This document shows positions 52,792-62,113 of a stretch of DNA of 64,000 nucleotides, piece after piece. Location of the stretch: assembly GCA_964344985.1 (NCBI GenBank), contig CAYFPI010000005.1, forward strand, positions 1 to 64,000, read 5' to 3'. The stretch comes from Thioglobus_A sp964344985. GTDB taxonomy: Bacteria; Pseudomonadota; Gammaproteobacteria; PS1; Pseudothioglobaceae. The first letter of the stretch is position 1; every line of letters begins with the position of its first letter. Below the pieces are notes generated by a model that saw only the letters and a list, made by a program, of their open reading frames with translations, was not told the origin of the DNA and did no database searches. A program made the translations under genes and the position numbers.

Positions 52792-53833
52792 TAATCTCTA
52801 AAAATTGAGCATTTTGCTCGCGACTACCCACTGTCACCCTTAGACAGTTATCAAGCTTTGGTGAGGCGCTTAGGTTTTTTATCAATACACCGTTATTTTT
52901 AAGATGGTCAAATAATGCTTGGGCTTTAGGCGCTTTAAACAAAATAAAGTTTGCCTGCGATGGATAAACTTTTAAACAATCAATAGAGGTAAGCTTCTCT
53001 GACAACAACACTCGCTCAGCCAAAATAGCTTTAGCATTTTTGTTAATCTCATCTTGCTCTTTTAATAAAAAATTAGCACTCACTTGAGTAAGGGTATTAA
53101 TGTTGTATGGCAAACGTAGTTTATCTAGCTCTGTCACACTCTCTTGAGCGCCCACCAACAACCCTAGACGCAATCCTGCAAAACCAATTTTAGACACCGT
53201 TCTTAATACCACTAAATTTGGGTACTTAGCAATGTCTGATAAAAAACTATCATCAGCATAGGCATAATAAGCCTCATCCAACACGACCATAGCCTGCGTT
53301 GAGGTGATAATACCTTCAATCACACCACGATCAAATGTATTGCCTGTTGGATTATTCGGATAAGCGATGAAGATTATTTTTGGATTGTGTTGCTTAATGG
53401 CTGAGTGCATTTTTTCAGCGTCTAGCTCATAGTCATCTGTTAATTCAACACCTTGATAATTTAGGTGAGTAAACTTAGCAATCATCTCATACATTACAAA
53501 GCTAGGCTCAACACTCAAAATCGTATCACCAGAATTACATGCCAAGGCAAGTAATTGTATTAGCTCGTCAGAGCCATTACCTAAAAGCACGCCAAACTCT
53601 TTAGGAATATTCATTAACTCTCTTAACGTTTGAGAGACTTCATTTGCTGATGGATTTGGGTATCGGTTGATTTCAGCCTTTGCTAAATAAGCCAGATACT
53701 GATCAACAAGTTCATCGGGCAGTGCAAATGGAGACTCCATCGCATCAAGCTTTATCATGTTAGTAGATGCTGGCACATGATAAGCGTTAATCGCCTTAAT
53801 ATCTTCTCGGAGCCAATTGTTAATGAAACTCAT
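52772..53833 (-). CDS. hisC: Histidinol-phosphate aminotransferase
   Basis: A 353-residue PLP-dependent class I/II aminotransferase. It has LGNGSDELIQL, FIAYPNNPTGNTFDR, VLDEAYYAYA and RTVSKIGFAGLRLG, which holds the PLP Lys. It follows thiD by 1 base. Together with hisB and hisH nearby it supports a partly assembled histidine operon. Confidence 0.95.
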   Translation of the reverse strand: MSFINNWLREDIKAINAYHVPASTNMIKLDAMESPFALPDELVDQYLAYLAKAEINRYPNPSANEVSQTLRELMNIPKEFGVLLGNGSDELIQLLALACNSGDTILSVEPSFVMYEMIAKFTHLNYQGVELTDDYELDAEKMHSAIKQHNPKIIFIAYPNNPTGNTFDRGVIEGIITSTQAMVVLDEAYYAYADDSFLSDIAKYPNLVVLRTVSKIGFAGLRLGLLVGAQESVTELDKLRLPYNINTLTQVSANFLLKEQDEINKNAKAILAERVLLSEKLTSIDCLKVYPSQANFILFKAPKAQALFDHLKNNGVLIKNLSASPKLDNCLRVTVGSREQNAQFLEIIGDFYG

Positions 53834-53834
53834 C

Positions 53835-54593
53835 TCAGCCTTTTATTCTATTTGGATGGTATTGCATTTTACCTATCTGTTTTGCATTTAACAAAGTTTG
53901 GTAGGTGTATTCTAGCGCCCTATTAACAGCAACACTTACACTTACGCCTGAAGCTATGAGTGCACCAATTGCACTTGAAAGCGTGCAACCGGAGCCGTGA
54001 TATAGTCCTGGTAATTTTTGATATTGATACCTGTTGGTCAATTTTCCGTCGTGATATAGACGATGCTCAATTTCCTCTGAAGAGCTATCTGTTGTGGTTA
54101 ATAACACCCATTCACAACCCAGCGATTCGATCGCCTCTTGCTCATCCAAACCTGGTGCTAATGATTGCAATTCAGATACATTTGGAGTTAATACATGCGT
54201 TAAAGGCAGTAGTTTTTGCCTAATTGCATCTAGCATTTCAACATTTAGTAACTTATCTTGCATACCACTACTAACAATCGGATCCAAAACAAGAGTTAAC
54301 TTTTTAATAGTCAATAATAAATTAGTTAAAGCTTCAACCTGTTTAACCGATGACAATAGCCCGATCTTAACAACACTAACATCAACATCATTTTTCAAAT
54401 GATCAAACTGATCTGTTATTAACCCAGCATCAACCTCTTGTAAGGCTTGAATCGATTGTGTATTTTGAACAGTTAACGTGGTAACAATGGGCAGTGGAGT
54501 AACACCAAACTGATTAATAGTTTCAATATCAGCAGCAATGCCAGCCCCGCCCGTAGGATCAAGGCCAGATATAACTAAAACAGTATCATTCAC
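53835..54593 (-). CDS. thiD: Hydroxymethylpyrimidine kinase ThiD
   Basis: A 252-residue ribokinase-like HMP/HMP-P kinase of thiamine synthesis. Motifs: ISGLDPTGGAGIAADIE at the N-terminus, KIGLLSSVKQVEAL, LTPNVSELQSL, and GSGCTLSSAIGALIASG with the catalytic Asp-equivalent loop. No other thi genes are near; in other bacteria it also serves salvage only. Confidence 0.92.
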   Translation of the reverse strand: MNDTVLVISGLDPTGGAGIAADIETINQFGVTPLPIVTTLTVQNTQSIQALQEVDAGLITDQFDHLKNDVDVSVVKIGLLSSVKQVEALTNLLLTIKKLTLVLDPIVSSGMQDKLLNVEMLDAIRQKLLPLTHVLTPNVSELQSLAPGLDEQEAIESLGCEWVLLTTTDSSSEEIEHRLYHDGKLTNRYQYQKLPGLYHGSGCTLSSAIGALIASGVSVSVAVNRALEYTYQTLLNAKQIGKMQYHPNRIKG

Positions 54594-55238
54594 TTATTTT
54601 GATTCTTTTTCAATCAGATAATCAACCACTTTAAACATTCTCACCTTTCCGCCTGCGCGAGTACCGTCAGTTAAATATTTGCCATTAACAACAATGGTTG
54701 GCACACCTTTAAGCGGGTAATTTCGAGTAGCAAGTGTTGCTCTGTTTACCTTCATACGTACTGAAAATGATTTAACAGTAGTTTTTGCTTTTTTCTCATC
54801 AACACCATGATCAGCCAGCCAAGCAACAAAATCATCAAGATCAATAAACGGTATTTTGTGCAAATGAATAGCGTCAAATAGTTTGCCATGAAGCCTATCA
54901 AGCTCACCTAAGTCTTCAAGTGTATAGAAGAAAATCGCACCGTTTTTCCAACTATCTCTAAAAATGGTTGGCTGATGAACAAACTGTGCAGTATCTGGCA
55001 TGGTTTTAAGCCATGCATTTAAATATGGCTCTGCCTCATAACAATGAGAACAAAAATACCAAAAAAACTCCCTTACCTCAACTTTGTCTCCAGTTATGGT
55101 TGCAATGGGTTTGTTAAATTCAATGTAGTCTCTGCCTTCAACAATATCAATACTTTCAATATCATCATCAGTGTTTGCACCTGCCAAACCAATATGAAAA
55201 GCTAAGAGTAATAAGCTAAAAAATTTAATTACTTTCAT
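54594..55238 (-). CDS. dsbA: Thiol:disulfide interchange protein DsbA
   Basis: A 214-residue periplasmic oxidase. Signal peptide MKVIKFFSLLLLAFHIGLAGA, then a thioredoxin fold with FFWYFCSHCYEAEP (Cys63/Cys66, active CSHC rather than CPHC) and the cis-Pro loop KGVPTIVVNGKY. The Ser in place of Pro in the CxxC dipeptide should change the redox potential. It follows folK with a 4-base overlap; dsbB is not nearby. Confidence 0.9.
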   Translation of the reverse strand: MKVIKFFSLLLLAFHIGLAGANTDDDIESIDIVEGRDYIEFNKPIATITGDKVEVREFFWYFCSHCYEAEPYLNAWLKTMPDTAQFVHQPTIFRDSWKNGAIFFYTLEDLGELDRLHGKLFDAIHLHKIPFIDLDDFVAWLADHGVDEKKAKTTVKSFSVRMKVNRATLATRNYPLKGVPTIVVNGKYLTDGTRAGGKVRMFKVVDYLIEKESK

Positions 55239-55738
55239 TTTAATATCTCCAAGAATTTATCATTATTATACTGCTCAAGTTTAAATTTATTTTGGCTTTG
55301 GAATTCACGCCATAAATCTGCATAACTCTTATTTTCAACAGGGTGAACCGCTCGTTCGTTAAGCTGAGCAAGTGGCGCTAAAACAAAGGCGTATTTAAGT
55401 ATATCATCCCTTGGCAGGTTTAGATTTTCATCGATCACACTGTCATAATAAACCAGATCAAGATCAATGACTCTAGATGAAAATTTAGGCTGAGACTTTT
55501 CTCTGCCGAATATTTTTTCAATATTTTTTAATACTGAATTAACATCACTCGGCTCTAAATCAGTACTAGCATTAACACCAATATTATAAAAATCATCGCC
55601 ATCAAATCCTTCTGCAGGTGATTCAAAAATATTGGAAATTTTAATATTGGAAAAATTTAGCTTTAAATAATCAATTGCGCCTGCAATATTTTCATTGCGA
55701 TTTTGATTTGAGCCAATATTAATATGAATATTAGCCAT
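55235..55738 (-). CDS. folK: 2-amino-4-hydroxy-6-hydroxymethyldihydropteridine pyrophosphokinase
   Basis: A 167-residue HPPK of folate synthesis. It has HINIGSNQNRNENI, SPAEGFDGDDFYNIGV and the catalytic RVIDLDLVYYD with metal-binding Asp pair, then LPRDDILKYAFVLAPLAQL. It overlaps folB by 8 bases. Confidence 0.95.
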   Translation of the reverse strand: MANIHINIGSNQNRNENIAGAIDYLKLNFSNIKISNIFESPAEGFDGDDFYNIGVNASTDLEPSDVNSVLKNIEKIFGREKSQPKFSSRVIDLDLVYYDSVIDENLNLPRDDILKYAFVLAPLAQLNERAVHPVENKSYADLWREFQSQNKFKLEQYNNDKFLEILK

Positions 55739-56087
55739 TTTTATATCGTTTAATAATTACGCCCACGCCTTTTGCACCTGTAACCGCCTCACCTTTGTTT
55801 AAAGTTAGCTTTACCTCAACCACATTAAATTCATTAATAATTATTTCGCAAATTTTCTCAGCGAGTGTTTCAACCAGCTGAAACTCACTATTTTTAACAA
55901 AATCAATCAAACGTTTAGATACAGCCTTGTAATCAAGCGTTTGATCAATATGATCAGTTAAGCTGGCTGCCTTAATATCTGCTGACATTTCAATATCTAG
56001 AACAATGTCTTGTCTGATTTCTCTTTCCCAGTCATAAATACCGATTACTGTATCGATTTTTAATCCTTGTATAAATACAATATCCAT
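55731..56087 (-). CDS. folB: Dihydroneopterin aldolase
   Basis: A 118-residue FolB. It has FIQGLKIDTVIGIYDWEREI with conserved Glu, the DYKAVSKRLIDFV segment and QLVETLAEKICEI, and ends with KGEAVTGAKGVGVIIKR. First gene of the nine-gene leftward run that ends with hisH, and divergent from plsY. Confidence 0.94.
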   Translation of the reverse strand: MDIVFIQGLKIDTVIGIYDWEREIRQDIVLDIEMSADIKAASLTDHIDQTLDYKAVSKRLIDFVKNSEFQLVETLAEKICEIIINEFNVVEVKLTLNKGEAVTGAKGVGVIIKRYKNG

Positions 56088-56125
56088 GCTTAAATTAATA
56101 TCTAATAAATAATACTGGAAATTAT

Positions 56126-56707
56126 ATGCTACCCCTACTGATCATTTTTGCTTATCTAATCGGCTCAATTTCTATGGCTATTATTGTATGTAATGCGCTC
56201 AATTTGCCTGATCCAAGAACCCAAGGATCTAACAATCCGGGTGCAACCAATGTACTTAGAATTGGTGGCAAAAAAGCAGCAGCAGCCACACTGATTGGTG
56301 ATGGATTAAAAGGCGTTATCCCTGTTCTAATTGGTCAATATTTAGGTTTTGGATTGCAAGAATTGACCCTTATCGCATTGGCTGCATTTTTAGGCCATGT
56401 TTATCCAATATTTTTTAACTTTAAAGGCGGTAAAGGTGTTGCAACTTTTATTGGCAGCTTATTGGCACTTAACTATTTGACTGGTTTGGCTTTTGTAGCT
56501 ACTTGGCTATTTGTAGCAAAAGTATTAAAAATATCTTCACTGTCTGCACTGATTGCAACAGCATTAACACCCATTTATTTTTATCTAATAGCTGATCAAT
56601 TAGATGCAACTTATACGTTAGCAGTGATATGTGTTTGGATTTTCTATACGCACAGAAGCAATATTAAGCGCATCATTTCTGGAGATGAAGATTCTATTAA
56701 GTCTTAA
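56126..56707 (+). CDS. plsY: Glycerol-3-phosphate acyltransferase PlsY
   Basis: A 193-residue membrane protein that acylates G3P with acyl-phosphate. It has GSNNPGATNVLRIGGKKAAAATLIGD (motif 1) and HVYPIFFNFKGGKGVATFIG (motif 2/3). The folB-plsY divergent arrangement is common in gammaproteobacteria. Its 3' end overlaps the convergent ABC permease gene by 11 bases. Confidence 0.96.
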   Translation: MLPLLIIFAYLIGSISMAIIVCNALNLPDPRTQGSNNPGATNVLRIGGKKAAAATLIGDGLKGVIPVLIGQYLGFGLQELTLIALAAFLGHVYPIFFNFKGGKGVATFIGSLLALNYLTGLAFVATWLFVAKVLKISSLSALIATALTPIYFYLIADQLDATYTLAVICVWIFYTHRSNIKRIISGDEDSIKS

Positions 56708-57461
56708 TATTAATCCCTCTTTTTAATAAGTAAAAAGCCACAAGACTTAATGCAACAATCATTAACAATAAAACAATAACAGATTCAACAATATCGGTGG
56801 TTGAACTGCCTAAAAAACCCATTCTAAATCCGTCAACCATATAATAAATAGGATTAAACCTACTTAACTCCTGCCAAAATTCTGGCAATATTTCAATACT
56901 GTAAAACATACCACCTAAATATGTCATTGGCATCAGTATGAATGTTGGAACAATAGAAATATCATCAAAAGATTGAGCGAAAACAGCATTGATAAACCCT
57001 GCTAGTGAAAATAATACCGAGGTCAATAAAAAGATAATAAAAACAATAAAAACACTATAAATTTGCAATTCTACAAAAAAGGAAACTGTGATTAAAACGC
57101 CCAGCCCTACTGAAAACCCTCGTGCTACGCCGCCTGATATATAACCTAATAAAATAACCCAATAAGAAACTGGTGAAACCAATAGCTCTTCAATGCTGTG
57201 GTTAAATTTTGCCAGGAAAAATGAAGACACTGTATTGGCATATGAGTTTTGAATAACAGTCATCAAAATAATGCCAGGAATAATAAAATGCAAATAATCC
57301 ACACCTTGCATGTCACCAATACGCTCACCCATCAGTCCGCCAAAAATTAACAAATAAAGAGAGGTGGTAATAATAGGTGGGAAAATAGTCTGCACCCAAA
57401 TTCTGGAAAAGCGCAAAATTTCTTTAATAACAATGGTTTTATACGCAATCCACATGCTCAA
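56697..57461 (-). CDS. ABC-2 type transporter permease (YadH-like)
   Basis: A 254-residue six-helix permease. It has the ABC-2 family blocks TIFPPIITTSLYLLIFGGLMG and the YLGGMFYSIEILPEFWQELSRFNPIYYMVDGFR segment. It overlaps the ATPase gene by 4 bases; the pair matches E. coli yadGH in size and order. Substrate unknown. Confidence 0.9.
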   Translation of the reverse strand: MSMWIAYKTIVIKEILRFSRIWVQTIFPPIITTSLYLLIFGGLMGERIGDMQGVDYLHFIIPGIILMTVIQNSYANTVSSFFLAKFNHSIEELLVSPVSYWVILLGYISGGVARGFSVGLGVLITVSFFVELQIYSVFIVFIIFLLTSVLFSLAGFINAVFAQSFDDISIVPTFILMPMTYLGGMFYSIEILPEFWQELSRFNPIYYMVDGFRMGFLGSSTTDIVESVIVLLLMIVALSLVAFYLLKRGINIKT

Positions 57462-58390
57462 TCACCCTCCGATGTTAAGCGCAAAAATAATGTCTCTAAT
57501 CGATTTTGTGCACTACGAACATGATCAACACTAATAGATTCTTTTGATAGCGCATTAAGCGCATCAGTGATGCTCATATCTGGCTCTAATACAATTTGCA
57601 TAGAATGATCATCTAAGCGTTCAACTTCAAATGCCAGCGCTGGAATTGTCTGTGGTAATGGACTAACGCTTTCTAAAATTAAACTTTGTTGTGAAATTTT
57701 TGCCAAGAGATTTTTCATGCTGGTTTGCTCTACAATTTCTCCCTTGTTTAAAATGGCAATATTTCGACACAATGACTCTGCCTCTTCTAAATAGTGCGTG
57801 GTTAGAATGATTGTTACCCCTTGTGCGTTCAGTTCTTTAAGGTAATCCCACATCGACCTACGTATCTCAACATCAACACCGGCACTGGGTTCGTCCAGTA
57901 TTAAAATTTTTGGCTGGTGAATTAATGCTCTGGCCAGCATTAAACGTCGCTTCATGCCGCCTGATAATGATTTAGCCATATCAGAGCGCTTATCCCAAAG
58001 CTCAACACGCTTTAATAATAATTCAGCTTGTTTTTTAGCGGATTTTCTATTAATGCCATAATAACCTGCTTGATTGATTAAGATTTCTTCAATAGGCTCA
58101 AAAGGATTAAAGTTAAACTCTTGTGGCATCAACCCCACCATGCGCTTAACCGCATTCAAATGAGAACTTTGCTCTTTCCCCATAACAGTAACTCTGCCAG
58201 AGGTTTTATTCAGTAGTGAGCAAACAATGCCAATCATAGTGGTTTTTCCAGCGCCATTACTACCCAGCAGCGCAAAAAAATCACCTTGCTCAACCTCAAG
58301 GTTCACACTTTTTAATGCATCAACATTATTAGCATAAGTTTTTGTAAGTTGATTAATTGATAATGCAATTGACATTAATAACAAACTCAA
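57458..58390 (-). CDS. ABC transporter ATP-binding protein (YadG-like)
   Basis: A 310-residue ATPase with Walker A GSNGAGKTTMIG, Q-loop LMPQEFNF, signature LSGGMKRRLMLA and Walker B ILILDEPSAGVD. A C-terminal DUF4162-like extension is present. Translation may start at ATG 58390 or at 58375 (MSIALSINQL), which fits better with the domain start. Partner of the following permease. Confidence 0.92.
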   Translation of the reverse strand: MSLLLMSIALSINQLTKTYANNVDALKSVNLEVEQGDFFALLGSNGAGKTTMIGIVCSLLNKTSGRVTVMGKEQSSHLNAVKRMVGLMPQEFNFNPFEPIEEILINQAGYYGINRKSAKKQAELLLKRVELWDKRSDMAKSLSGGMKRRLMLARALIHQPKILILDEPSAGVDVEIRRSMWDYLKELNAQGVTIILTTHYLEEAESLCRNIAILNKGEIVEQTSMKNLLAKISQQSLILESVSPLPQTIPALAFEVERLDDHSMQIVLEPDMSITDALNALSKESISVDHVRSAQNRLETLFLRLTSEGD

Positions 58391-58483
58391 AGAATGAATA
58401 AAAGTATTTTAACATTTATCCCCTTTTAAGGCCTAATTTTGCGATAATTATCAACTTTAATAGAGCAAACGAGATTTTAGAGA

Positions 58484-60034
58484 ATGTCTACAATACAAAA
58501 TATAGAATTGCCCGATATTGGTGATTTTGATGAAGTTGAAATTATTGAGATTTTAGTTAACGTTGGCGACACGATCGACGCAGAAGATAGCATTATTACC
58601 TTAGAAAGTGACAAAGCTTCAATGGAAATTCCAACGCCAATTGCCGGTATCGTTAGTAGTATTAATATTAATTTGGGTGACAAAGTTAAACAAGGTGATG
58701 TCATTTTAAGCATTGAAACTCAAGAGTCTCAAGCACAAAGCAACGAAACTCCTGACACACAAACAGCTGAAAACAACAATACTGAATCACAAGTAACACC
58801 GGTTTCTGTCCCAGATATTGGTGATTTTGATCAGGTTGAGGTTATTGAAATTTTGGTTGAAGAAGGTGATGAAATCTCTGAAGAAGATAGTATTATCACA
58901 CTAGAGAGTGACAAAGCCTCGATGGAAATTCCAACACCGGTCGCTGGAAAAGTACTTGCTTTAAAAGTTGCTCTAGGAGATAAAGTTAGCCTTGGTGATT
59001 TAATTTTAGAGCTAGAAACCACTGGTGGTTCTCAAACCGAAACAACTTCAACGCCTGTTGAGTCGCCAGCTGAGCCTGCTCCAGCAGCGCTAAAACCTGC
59101 CGCACCTAAAGCAGAATCAGCAACATTAGATCAATCAGTTTCTAAACAACCTAAGGGCGATTCACACGCTTCACCTTCTATTAGAAAACTTGCTAGAGAA
59201 CTGGGTGTTGACTTATCAAACGTATCTGGAACAGGGCAAAAAGGCAGAGTTTTAGAAACAGATCTAAAATCCTACGTTAAGCAAATTATCACCTCAAGTG
59301 GTACTGGTAGCGCCATCCCTAAAATTCCAAGTATTGATTTCTCAAAATTTGGAGAAACAGAAACCTTAGAACTTTCTAGAATTAATAAGCTATCTGGCAA
59401 ACACCTAAGCGCCTGCTGGTTAAACATTCCGCATGTTACTCAATTTGATGAGGTTAATATTGATCAAATGGAGGCTTTCAGACAAGAGCAAAAAGCCAAA
59501 GGCGTTAAATTAACACCGTTGGTGTTTATCATGAAAGCCGTGGTTCAAGCGCTTAAAGCTCACCCTAGATTCAATTCGTCTTTAGATGAATCTGGCGAAA
59601 GTCTAATTATTAAAAAATATTACAATCTGGGTATTGCAATGGACACGCCAAACGGTCTAGTTGTTCCAGTTATTCGCGATGTTGAGAAAAAATCATTAAG
59701 TGATCTTGCAACCGAGTTGGCTGAGACATCAGCTGCTGCTCGTGAAGGAAAACTAAAGCCTGCCGATATGCAAGGTGCTGGTTTTACCATTTCAAGCTTA
59801 GGTGGCATTGGTGGTACGCAATTCACGCCAATTGTTAATGCACCTGAGGTTGCAATTTTAGGTGTTTCAAAATCTCAAACTAAACCAATCTGGGATGGGA
59901 AAAACTTCATTCCAACATTAACACTGCCACTAGCATTATCTTATGATCATCGCGTTATCGATGGTGCTCAAGGTGGTCGCTTTATGGCAGATCTTAACTC
60001 AATTCTAAGCGACATTAGAGAGATTCTACTATGA
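58484..60034 (+). CDS. aceF: Pyruvate dehydrogenase E2 (dihydrolipoyl acetyltransferase), two lipoyl domains
   Basis: A 516-residue E2 core. Two N-terminal lipoyl domains (about 1-80 and 105-180) carry the lipoyl lysines Lys44 and Lys144, both in ITLESDKASMEIPTP. Alanine/proline linker, then the E3-binding domain (HASPSIRKLARELGVDLSNV, about 228-265) and the catalytic domain ending LSYDHRVIDGAQGG with catalytic His489. lpd follows with a 4-base overlap. The usual aceE upstream is absent: leftward ABC genes stand there. Confidence 0.95.
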   Translation: MSTIQNIELPDIGDFDEVEIIEILVNVGDTIDAEDSIITLESDKASMEIPTPIAGIVSSININLGDKVKQGDVILSIETQESQAQSNETPDTQTAENNNTESQVTPVSVPDIGDFDQVEVIEILVEEGDEISEEDSIITLESDKASMEIPTPVAGKVLALKVALGDKVSLGDLILELETTGGSQTETTSTPVESPAEPAPAALKPAAPKAESATLDQSVSKQPKGDSHASPSIRKLARELGVDLSNVSGTGQKGRVLETDLKSYVKQIITSSGTGSAIPKIPSIDFSKFGETETLELSRINKLSGKHLSACWLNIPHVTQFDEVNIDQMEAFRQEQKAKGVKLTPLVFIMKAVVQALKAHPRFNSSLDESGESLIIKKYYNLGIAMDTPNGLVVPVIRDVEKKSLSDLATELAETSAAAREGKLKPADMQGAGFTISSLGGIGGTQFTPIVNAPEVAILGVSKSQTKPIWDGKNFIPTLTLPLALSYDHRVIDGAQGGRFMADLNSILSDIREILL

Positions 60035-61437
60035 TTACTAAAACACAAGTTGTTGTTATTGGATCAGGTCCAGGTGGCTACACAGCAGCGTTTAGAGCTG
60101 CAGACTTAGGTAAAGATGTAACTTTGATTGAACGCTATGAAAACTTAGGCGGCGTGTGTCTAAATGTCGGCTGTATTCCTTCAAAAGCTTTACTGCACAC
60201 TGCCGAAATTATCAATGAAGCAAAAGAAGCATCACACCTTGGTGTCACATTTAACGAGCCTAATATTGATGTTGATGGCGTGAGGTCTAACAAAGAAAAT
60301 ATTGTTGCCAAGCTAACTGGTGGCATTAAAGCACTTGCAAAAGCAAGAAAAGTCAATGTTGTCACTGGTTATGGAAAATTTATCTCCAACAATCAAATTG
60401 CCATTGATGATAGCGACGAAATTATTGAATTTGAGCAATGTATTATTGCAGCTGGTTCACGCGTAACTAAAATCCCTGCATTTCCATTTGACGATCCGCG
60501 TGTAATGGATTCAACCGATGCACTTGATCTGGCAGATGTGCCAAAACGCTTACTCATTGTTGGCGGTGGCATTATCGGCCTAGAAATGGCAACAGTTTAC
60601 TCAGCGCTGGGCAGTGAAATTACGGTTGTAGAATTATCAGACCAATTAATTGCAAGTGCTGATAAAGACATTGTCAATCCGCTATTCAAACGCATTAAAA
60701 AACAATATGCCAATATTTTCTTAAGCACAAAAGTTACAAGCATGGAAGCGTTAGAAGAGGGTATTAAAGTTGGCTTTGAAGGTAAAAAAGCACCAGAATT
60801 TGACACCTTTGACAAAGTGCTGGTTTCAATCGGTAGAACGCCAAATGGCAAATTAATAGATGCTGAAAAATCAGGTGTTGAGGTTGATGATTGGGGCTTT
60901 ATTAACGTTGACAGACAGATGAAAACCAATGTTGAAAATATCTACGCTATTGGTGATATCGTTGGTCAACCAATGTTGGCACACAAGGCAGTTCATGAAG
61001 CAAAAGTAGCTGCTGAAGTTATTTGTGGGCATAAATCTGGTTTTGATGCACTCACCATTCCTTCAGTTGCCTATACTGACCCAGAAGTGGCTTGGACAGG
61101 AAAAACCGAAAAAGAATTGAAAGCCGAAGGTGTTGATTATGAAAAAGGATCCTTTCCATGGGTAGCGTCTGGCAGAAGTTTAAGCATTGGTCGCTCTGAA
61201 GGTGTTTCAAAAGCTTTATTTGATGCTAAAACCAAAAGAATTTTAGGTATGGGAATTTGCGGAACCAATGCTGGTGAATTAATTGCAGAGCCTACACTGG
61301 CTATTGAAATGGGATGCGACATGTCTGATATTGCGCTTACTATTCACGCACACCCTACTCTTTCTGAAACAACCGCTTTTGCTGTTGAGATGGCAGAAGG
61401 TACAATTACTGATCTCTTACCTCCTAAGAAAAAATGA
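60031..61437 (+). CDS. lpdA: Dihydrolipoamide dehydrogenase (E3)
   Basis: A 468-residue flavoprotein. FAD loop GSGPGGYTAAF, redox disulfide GGVCLNVGCIPSKALLH (Cys43/Cys48), NAD loop GGGIIGLEMATV, and the catalytic His-Glu pair in HAHPTLSETTA near the C-terminus. It reoxidises the lipoyl groups of AceF and also of the GcvH and 2-oxoglutarate complexes. Overlaps pcm by 4 bases. Confidence 0.97.
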   Translation: MITKTQVVVIGSGPGGYTAAFRAADLGKDVTLIERYENLGGVCLNVGCIPSKALLHTAEIINEAKEASHLGVTFNEPNIDVDGVRSNKENIVAKLTGGIKALAKARKVNVVTGYGKFISNNQIAIDDSDEIIEFEQCIIAAGSRVTKIPAFPFDDPRVMDSTDALDLADVPKRLLIVGGGIIGLEMATVYSALGSEITVVELSDQLIASADKDIVNPLFKRIKKQYANIFLSTKVTSMEALEEGIKVGFEGKKAPEFDTFDKVLVSIGRTPNGKLIDAEKSGVEVDDWGFINVDRQMKTNVENIYAIGDIVGQPMLAHKAVHEAKVAAEVICGHKSGFDALTIPSVAYTDPEVAWTGKTEKELKAEGVDYEKGSFPWVASGRSLSIGRSEGVSKALFDAKTKRILGMGICGTNAGELIAEPTLAIEMGCDMSDIALTIHAHPTLSETTAFAVEMAEGTITDLLPPKKK

Positions 61438-62090
61438 TGGATACAACACAAGCTAGAAAAAATACAATTGAGCAACAGATTCGCCCTTGGGGTGGACTTA
61501 ACTATATTGCTAATAATGCTCTTAGAGATACACCAAGAGAAGATTTTGTGCCAGAACAATACAAAAACCTTGCATTTGCCGATATGGAAATTCCATTAAC
61601 AGACAAAGCAAAAATGTTAAGCCCAAAAATTGAAGGTCGTCTGCTTGACGCGCTTAATATTAAGAAAAATGAAAGTGTTTTAGAAATAGGTACTGGTAGT
61701 GGTTACCTAACAGCGGCATTATCAAAACTTTGTCAATCAGTTACCAGTATTGAAATCGATAAAGAGCTAAGCAATGGTGCTGCATCAACTATTGATTCGT
61801 TAGGAATTAACAACGTCAAACTTGAAGTTGGCGATGCTTCTAAAGGCTGGAGTTCTAATGATTTCTTTGACGTAGTAGTGGTTGGCGCTTCTGTGCCAAA
61901 AATTACAGGTCGTTACTTTCACTTGCTTAATGTGGGTGGGCGTATTTTTGTTGTTGAAGGCAGTGGAAAAATCATGACAGCCAAGCTGATCACTCGCCTT
62001 AGCGAACACAAATGGGAAACAGAATCTCTATTCGAGACTCAACTTGATGTCATGCAAGGATTAGAAACATCAGAACGCTTTAAGTTTTAA
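61434..62090 (+). CDS. Protein-L-isoaspartate O-methyltransferase family protein
   Basis: A 218-residue SAM methyltransferase of the PCMT family. It has the N-terminal REDFVPEQYKNLAF and DMEIPLTDKAKMLSPKIEGRLLDAL blocks, then SVLEIGTGSGYLTAALSKL (motif I) and VVVGASVPKI. It is shorter than canonical Pcm at the C-terminus and lacks the AYxDxxLPI typical of true Pcm, so it may be the related group next to tolC or lpd genes in proteobacteria. Substrate not certain. Confidence 0.85.
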   Translation: MMDTTQARKNTIEQQIRPWGGLNYIANNALRDTPREDFVPEQYKNLAFADMEIPLTDKAKMLSPKIEGRLLDALNIKKNESVLEIGTGSGYLTAALSKLCQSVTSIEIDKELSNGAASTIDSLGINNVKLEVGDASKGWSSNDFFDVVVVGASVPKITGRYFHLLNVGGRIFVVEGSGKIMTAKLITRLSEHKWETESLFETQLDVMQGLETSERFKF

Positions 62091-62113
62091 TTCATTTGAT
62101 AAGAAGAGTCCTT

